A stretch of 64,000 nucleotides of DNA from Diphasiastrum complanatum (lineage: Eukaryota > Streptophyta > Lycopodiopsida > Lycopodiales > Lycopodiaceae): positions 1 through 64,000 of the forward strand of contig MU831881.1 in NCBI GenBank assembly GCA_029204225.1, in the 5' to 3' direction. Within the stretch, counting starts at the first letter, position 1. Each line of letters starts with the position of its first letter. The notes below the pieces were generated by a model. That model saw only the letters and a program-made list of their open reading frames with translations, was not told the DNA's origin and did not search any database. The translations under genes were made by a program, and so were the position numbers. This document shows positions 58,640 through 64,000 of the stretch, piece by piece.

Positions 58640-61010
58640 ACCGGGTTATGAAACGAGTGACGAAGAAGACAATCTTACAAAAGTCCCCAAGTATGCAGAG
58701 ATACCTACATGAAAACAAATAACACCATCACAAAAGACAGAGCTGGCAAAATCTATCAAGCCAATGATAGCTGGAGAAGTCAAGAAATTGACAACCGAGG
58801 AAGTCCGGCAGGTTTTACCAGGACTCATGTCACAATCAATACAAAAATTGGTTAATGATGAATTACAAAGGGGATCTGTGGTAATAGAGTGACTTGAAGT
58901 CAGATCAACACAAGATCCAAGAAAAAGCGTAGTCACACAGCCTTCAACTGGGAAGTGCAATGATCAGGGAAAGACTAAGGTTAATGATTGTCCGTCAACG
59001 AGCAAGATTCAGCCAAAGTTTGATTATTCCATGATGAAACAGACCACTAGCTCAACGTCAAATCTGGATATAACAGTACTCAAAAGACCAAATCTAGGGA
59101 TGTAATATTTCAAGAACATACATACTATGATTTCAAACAACCATCGATAAACAAAGCTATGTCATTTCATCCTATTTTATGTAGCATGGATTCTTCCAAC
59201 ATTGATGTTCCTTCTACAGAACCTGTAGCTATAGCTACAGAAGCCGAGCAACCGACAGTACCTATCATCAGATCAGACCAAGCTAGCTCAAACAGATTTG
59301 AAGAGATTCAAGAAAAAGCATCATCGCATCCTGGTCAACCCAACATCCACAGATCCTCATGGACTCGGACAATTTCTGAGAGGTATGCACCTCAATCATT
59401 CTGGATTTCATCAGAAAAACCAGAGAGCCTAGCCGAAGCAATTAACTCCAAGGATGCTGTGAAGTGGCAAGAAGCTATGGAAAGCGAGTGTAACTCACTT
59501 TTGACGAATCAGACCTAGACGCTGGTCGACTTCCTCACTCATAAGAGAGTTATCAACAACAAGTGGATCTTCAAGAAGAAGATCAACTCTAATGGTTTCA
59601 TTGCAAAATGGAAAGCATGACTGGTGGCTAAAGGATTCACTCAAGTCCAAGGAGTGGATTATCAAAAAATTTTCAGTCTTGTTGTCAAGATGCAGTCAAT
59701 CAGGACTTTGATTACGTTAGCAGTTGCAAAAGACCTCAAAATGCACCAAACAAATGTCAAGATAGCATTTCTCAACAACAATGTCAAAGAGGAGCTGTAT
59801 ACCTTCCAACTGGAAGGATTTGAAGTCAAAGGCCAAGAGGACAAAGTGTGCAAGCTGCACCAAACAATCTACGATCTGAAACAGGCCACAAGAGCATGGT
59901 TTGATAGAATCAACTCTTATCTCATTCAATTAGGATTTGCAAACAATTCAGCTGACTATAATGTTTATTCAAAGCATATAGGCACCAATTCAGTTCACAT
60001 AGCTCTTTACGTAGATGATGTATTTATTTTGTCTAACGACACTTCTCTACTGCACACTACTAAGAGTGATCTATCAAAGGAATATGACATGATTGATTTA
60101 GGAGTTGTTCATTCTGCGCTAGGAATTTACATTACTAGAAATAGACTTCAAAAGAAGATCTATCTTAGCCAACAGACATATCTAAAAGACATTTTAGAAA
60201 AATTTCATATGTCCGATTGCAAACCAATTGATACTCCAATGGATTCAAATATAGTATTGACTAGACCTTCTTGTGCTAAGAAAGATAGTGAAGTACTCAA
60301 CTTAGTAAAGTACCCTTATCATTTACCGATCAGATCTCTAATATGTATGCAATGTTGTGTATTAGACTAGATTTAGCATAGTACACTGTCAACACGTTAA
60401 GTCAATTCATGTCTAATCCTAAGATCTCTCATTGGAAAGCATTAAAGAGAGTGATGAGATATATTCAGGGAAGTTTAGATCACATCTTATGTTATGATGG
60501 AAAAGCTATTGACTCACTCGTCCTGCAAGACTACTCCGACTCGGATTGGGGAGGAAGAGTCTCTACCAGAAAATCTACCTCTGGGTTCTGTTTCTATCTG
60601 GCCGGAGGATTGATTTCATGGAACTCAAGGAAGCAGAAATTAGTTGTGCTTTCTTTGACAGAGGCAGAGTACATCGTAGCATGTCAAAGTTCAAAAGAAA
60701 TTGTATGGATCAGGTTATTACTTCACGACTTACATCACACTCAGTTTAATACTACCACCATTCTGTTTGACAACTTGAGCTGTATTTCACTATCACTGAA
60801 TTCCAAATTTCATGGCAAATCCAAGCACATAGAAATCTAGTATCATTTCATTCGGGAGAAAGTTTTCTTAGGGCAAGTGATCATTCAATGCTGCTCCACA
60901 ACAAAAATGGTCGCAGACATCTTCACCAAAGCGCTTCCTAGGATCAAGCACCAAAAATTCTTCAAAAAGCTGAACCTGACGAAGATACCAAAGCACCAAC
61001 CGTGACCTTT
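58640..61010 (+). pseudogene. Copia D: linker, reverse transcriptase and RNase H
   Basis: A weak N-terminal part (58640-59100, KKLTTEEVRQVLPGLM) is followed by the pre-RT linker (59159-59518) and reverse transcriptase: VINNKWIFKKKINSNGF, LVAKGFTQVQGVDYQ, YTFQLEGFEVKGQED, VCKLHQTIYDLKQATRAW, IALYVDDVFILSND (YVDD intact), MIDLGVVHSALGIYI, YLKDILEKFHMSDCKPIDTP. RNase H follows: YSDSDWGGRVSTRKSTSGFC, SLTEAEYIVACQ, LFDNLSC (usual CDN changed), SKHIEI, ADIFTKALPR. Stops at 59516, 59618, 60368 and 60838 interrupt an otherwise colinear frame. The polypurine tract agggggac (61011-61018) ends it. Integrase is absent. Confidence 0.85.
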
Positions 61011-61018
61011 AGGGGGAC

Positions 61019-62030
61019 TGATGAAAATTAAGCCCACAGTTGCCTCCTTGGTGAATGACTAATTTCTATTTCATGATTCTTCTTGCATGTTTATTGATCA
61101 TTGATCTAGGGTTAGGTGAAACCAAATTTGGTTCTACGTTTGCTCATCTGATACCTGCAGGAATCACAAACTTAGACATCTAATTTATTTGAAGAACGTT
61201 TACAACGGGCTTTCGGCTGATCTCCAGCAAAGGGTAACCAATCCTGTCATAATTTCAAAGTTTAGATGTCAGGTTTAATAACTTGAAGTCATTGAAGACT
61301 TGGCCATCTTCAAGGACTTCCACAAAACTTGCATTTAGAACAAGTCTGCAGAAATACATTACTTTTTCAACAGTCTGCAGAAATACAGTATCTTTTCAAT
61401 AGCTTCAGCTTTTTTGTATTTTCCCGAAATGTGACACTTGCATAGTTCAAAAGCTTAACTGTTTTTAACACACCTTCGACTTCTTGTGAAAAATGCGAAG
61501 AGAGAGAAAATTCCTGAAGGTCATCTACTTTCATGCGTTAGGCTATTTTTAAGACATCATCTTTTTAGGGCACCTTTGGCTTCTTGCAAAAAATACGAAG
61601 AGAGAGAAAAATCCCAAAGGTCGTCTCAAATAAACAAGGAACGTTTCAACGACGTCCTCGTCCGCGTCAACGATGTTAAATAATTGACCGTATATATACT
61701 GTGTACAGTTGTCACAAAAGCCATATACTTCCAAGTACAATGACTTTCCTAATTAGGTGATAAGCATTCAATGTAATTAATACATGGATGAAGTCTATAA
61801 ACAGATCATCCAAGTACTGATTATGGGTTGCTCCGTCCATAAGACACATTTTTGAGCCTCCCAATTATGTCATCATTTTTTGTTGTAATTGCTATTTGGA
61901 TTGTGCTTCAGTGTAATATAGCAGCAACTTGCTTTTATCTATGTACAATGTAGATGAATGCATGTTGTGATTGAATGTACTTTCATTGCTATTTGATCAC
62001 GCTTGTTTACTCACTCTGATCAGAACACAG
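61019..62030 (+). repeat. Copia D 3' LTR, right end approximate
   Basis: Starts tgatgaaaattaag immediately after the polypurine tract. TATA box gtatatatact near 61690. Contains a 29-bp tandem (gtctgcagaaataca, 61347 and 61373 regions) and a ~100-bp-spaced duplication with aaatgcgaagagagagaaaa at 61491 and aaatacgaagagagagaaaa at 61594. End placed near gatcagaaca by composition only. Confidence 0.65.
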
Positions 62031-63740
62031 ACGTCTAAGACTCCTCAGTTTATTATCAGACGATGGCTGTCTTTGACGCCTGAGGAACTCGAGATATCAT
62101 ACTGCTCTTCCATTTATTTCAGAACTATACTTCACATTGAATCTGATTTCAGTAGCACCACACACAAACCATCTCTAATTTCTTCGGTGGACTGTACTCT
62201 TATTTTAGAGTATGAATTAATCTTTAAGATCCTGTTGGGCAATTAGAACACTTAAAGCTGTGATTACATTTAGCATAAGCTGTCTATTAGACTGTTTTTG
62301 CACCTAGCAGCTGATTAGAAAGGGAGAGCTGTTCCGCAATATTCCTGCTCTCTTTTCCGTTCACATTCTTCTATCTCCCTTGCCCCATCAAGAATGCCTC
62401 GACTACCCAATTGTTAATGAACAAGCTTATCCGGCATGGCCACCAGACCCTTATGGATATTATTGAAAATCTGGCAAGTCTAAGTTCTTGTTGCTCACCA
62501 TCATCAAATAAAGCCTCAAGTTTTACGTAAGCGAATTCTATGCATGCTTTTCCTGAAGCATCCATATCCCAACAATAAACGAATCGACAACAGCGCTCCT
62601 CCATGACAAATACAGGCATAGTGCCAAGGGACCAACACTACTTTGGGCCGAGGACCCTATTGTGGGTAGTTCCTATACAATAATAAATTAGTGGGTCCCA
62701 CCACACAGTGGAAAACAAGAATTGGATGGTAGTAATGGTGGTTCAGAGTGGAGATATGGGTTCAGAGTATGTAGATGATGGCTTGTATGAAGTTTGGTCG
62801 CATTCAGAGAACTTGAAAATTTCGGTCGAAAATTGAACAAAGCTTCGCGAGGAAAGGTGACAAATGACTCGAATTCAGCCCTTATATAGCGGAATTTAGA
62901 GTGCATACTAGGTGAAATCCACTTTTTCCTACTCAGTTCCACTCAAATTTTGGCAGGGACCTTTTTCACAAAACTCTAAGACCTCAGAGAAGTCTACGAG
63001 AGTTCAGAAGGTGATTTGACTGCCCTACGAAGGTTCTACGAGGGTTCAGACAACTTGCGAGGGTTCAATCCTCGTAGGAAGTGAATGCTCGCACAACTTG
63101 CTCCAGTGGTTGGATTTTCAAGATTAGACCATGTAGACAAACTAATTTCATCGCCTTGATTCCATTTATGCCCCTTGTGAAGGCTGGTTTGATGATCTTG
63201 ATGCTCTACGAGGGTTCTAAAGATTATGCTCCTTGGAATTCTTGCAAATACTAAAAAATGATGTTTTTTCCATCAGAGATTTTCATACATGCACCTAAGT
63301 CATATCTAGTGATTGTCCAAGTTTCAAGAGTTATCTTTCAAGGGATCTCCAAAAATCATGAAAAAAGTGCTCTTTTTGAGTGTTTTTTGACGAGATCTTG
63401 AGATTATTTGATTCTTAACTTTTGCAGACTGGTAATCTATTACATCCATGTTGGATCTAACTGTAGGTAACTCTTTGAAAGTTCAAATAGATATTTGGTA
63501 GCTGATCCATCAGTTTTGGTGAATTTTGCCTTTATTTTGCCACTATTTCTGAGATCGAGGTCTCTGATCTGCAAATTGGAGGGCTTATTGGTGTAATTTG
63601 ATGATCTGCTTTTTTCTTGATCCTATCTGGACCTAGATCTCTCTTGGATCTTCTCTGATCTTGTCAGATCTGGCTGAATCTTGGTGGATCTAGCTTGATC
63701 TGGCTTGATCTTCCTAGATCTAGTTGTGATGGCCTTGCAA
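62031..63740. other. Unassigned; probably LTR and flank of the Gypsy at the right edge
   Basis: No reading frame is convincing. A TATA-like ctatataaggg on the minus strand at about 62888-62878 and the position downstream of the minus-strand Gypsy at 63.75-64 kb suggest that part of 62.7-63.7 kb is its 3' LTR; no boundaries were resolved. Confidence 0.4.
63605..63725. repeat. GATCT-rich degenerate short tandem array
   Basis: About ten occurrences of gatc in ~120 bp, mostly within units like tctggcttgatct and tagatct, with ~10-bp average spacing. Confidence 0.7.
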
Positions 63741-63744
63741 ATGA

Positions 63745-64000
63745 ACTTTTCATCACATGCCATCACCAACGCAGATCTGTCTCACTGAGGTGGCCAGTAC
63801 TTGTGCAGCCAGCTATCATTGATGGGTGTGTCAAAAGGCGTTCCATCTAACTTTTTCAAATTCACGGCTCCATGATTAAGAATCTCCTTGATCCGATAAG
63901 GACCTTCGCTTGTGAATTTTAATTTTTCCTTGATCGTCTTGCTATTATACATCAGGACTAGATCTCCGGATCGAAGATCTTTCTTTTGTAACCTGCGATC
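63745..64000 (-). pseudogene. Gypsy integrase C-terminus, runs off the window
   Basis: Minus-strand translation from 64000: KKDLRSGDLVLMYNSK, KEKLKFTSEGPYRIKEILNH, GAVNLKKLDGTPFDTPIND. This is the integrase C-terminal SH3-like/GPF(Y)-type region of Gypsy elements (GDLVLxYxS...KL...GPY.I.E...GA..L...DG). It is open to about 63780. The rest of pol would lie to the right of the window; whether the element is intact cannot be judged. Confidence 0.75.

Noticed and set aside
62371..62942. Minus-strand open frames of 82 and 84 codons
   Set aside because: No motif recognised and no support from neighbouring sequence; a chance frame is as likely.
1..64000. tRNA, rRNA or organellar insertions
   Set aside because: No cloverleaf with a proper anticodon arm, rRNA core or plastid/mitochondrial gene was recognised on either strand by eye; only primer-binding sites complementary to tRNA were seen.

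Overview
This window looks like nuclear DNA of a land plant with a large, repeat-dense genome. Two sequences are host-like. One is a complete CWC22 splicing-factor gene (26003-38969, + strand) whose nine coding exons splice into one uninterrupted frame of 975 codons. The other is a broken YLMG1/YGGT-type plastid protein gene (about 24783-25390, - strand). Nearly everything else is LTR retrotransposon, mostly decayed and nested. Two introns of CWC22 are 5.5 kb and 2.8 kb and both carry Copia fragments. Remnants resembling a protein family I know mainly from ferns, lycophytes, bryophytes and charophyte algae (DUF7869-like, 20.2-21.7 kb) make a fern or other seed-free vascular plant my best guess; a gymnosperm is the main alternative. 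No bacterial, organellar, tRNA or rRNA genes were recognised.

Layout. 1-1520: 5' end of a minus-strand Copia (family A). 2.5-4.5 kb: Copia debris, including a Gag/protease-only non-autonomous family. 4.5-5.3 kb: 3' end of a minus-strand chromodomain Gypsy. 5.9-10.5 kb: a plus-strand Gypsy pol followed by an antisense ORF (ORF-X) and a sense coiled-coil ORF (ORF-Y). 10.5-12.9 kb: LTR-like and Gypsy remnants. 13.6-19.3 kb: Copia B interrupted by a second Copia A whose reverse transcriptase has been replaced by unrelated DNA. 19.3-21.7 kb: head-to-head remnants of a DNA methyltransferase (-) and the DUF7869-like protein (+). 22.1-22.6 kb: Gypsy LTR. 24.8-25.4 kb: YLMG1-like pseudogene flanked by a ~150-bp direct repeat. 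26.0-39.0 kb: CWC22. 40.7-42.5 kb: a second ORF-X/ORF-Y cassette and an inverted repeat. 43.7-47.6 kb: the non-autonomous Gag/protease Copia with both LTRs, invaded by Copia C (47.6-51.9 kb). 52.7-55.7 kb: further ORF-Y-like fragments and another chromodomain Gypsy 3' end. 56.4-62.0 kb: Copia C LTR invaded by a third Copia A, then Copia D with an intact YVDD reverse-transcriptase motif. 63.7-64 kb: C-terminal integrase of a minus-strand Gypsy running off the window.

Most noteworthy: the methyltransferase/DUF7869-like pair; the ORF-X/ORF-Y cassette seen in at least two arrangements; the twice-seen Copia derivative encoding only Gag and protease; foreign DNA in place of reverse transcriptase in Copia A; a palindrome array in one Copia LTR; and a stop-codon pattern consistent with cytosine deamination. 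All family assignments come from reading translated motifs by eye; no database search was possible.
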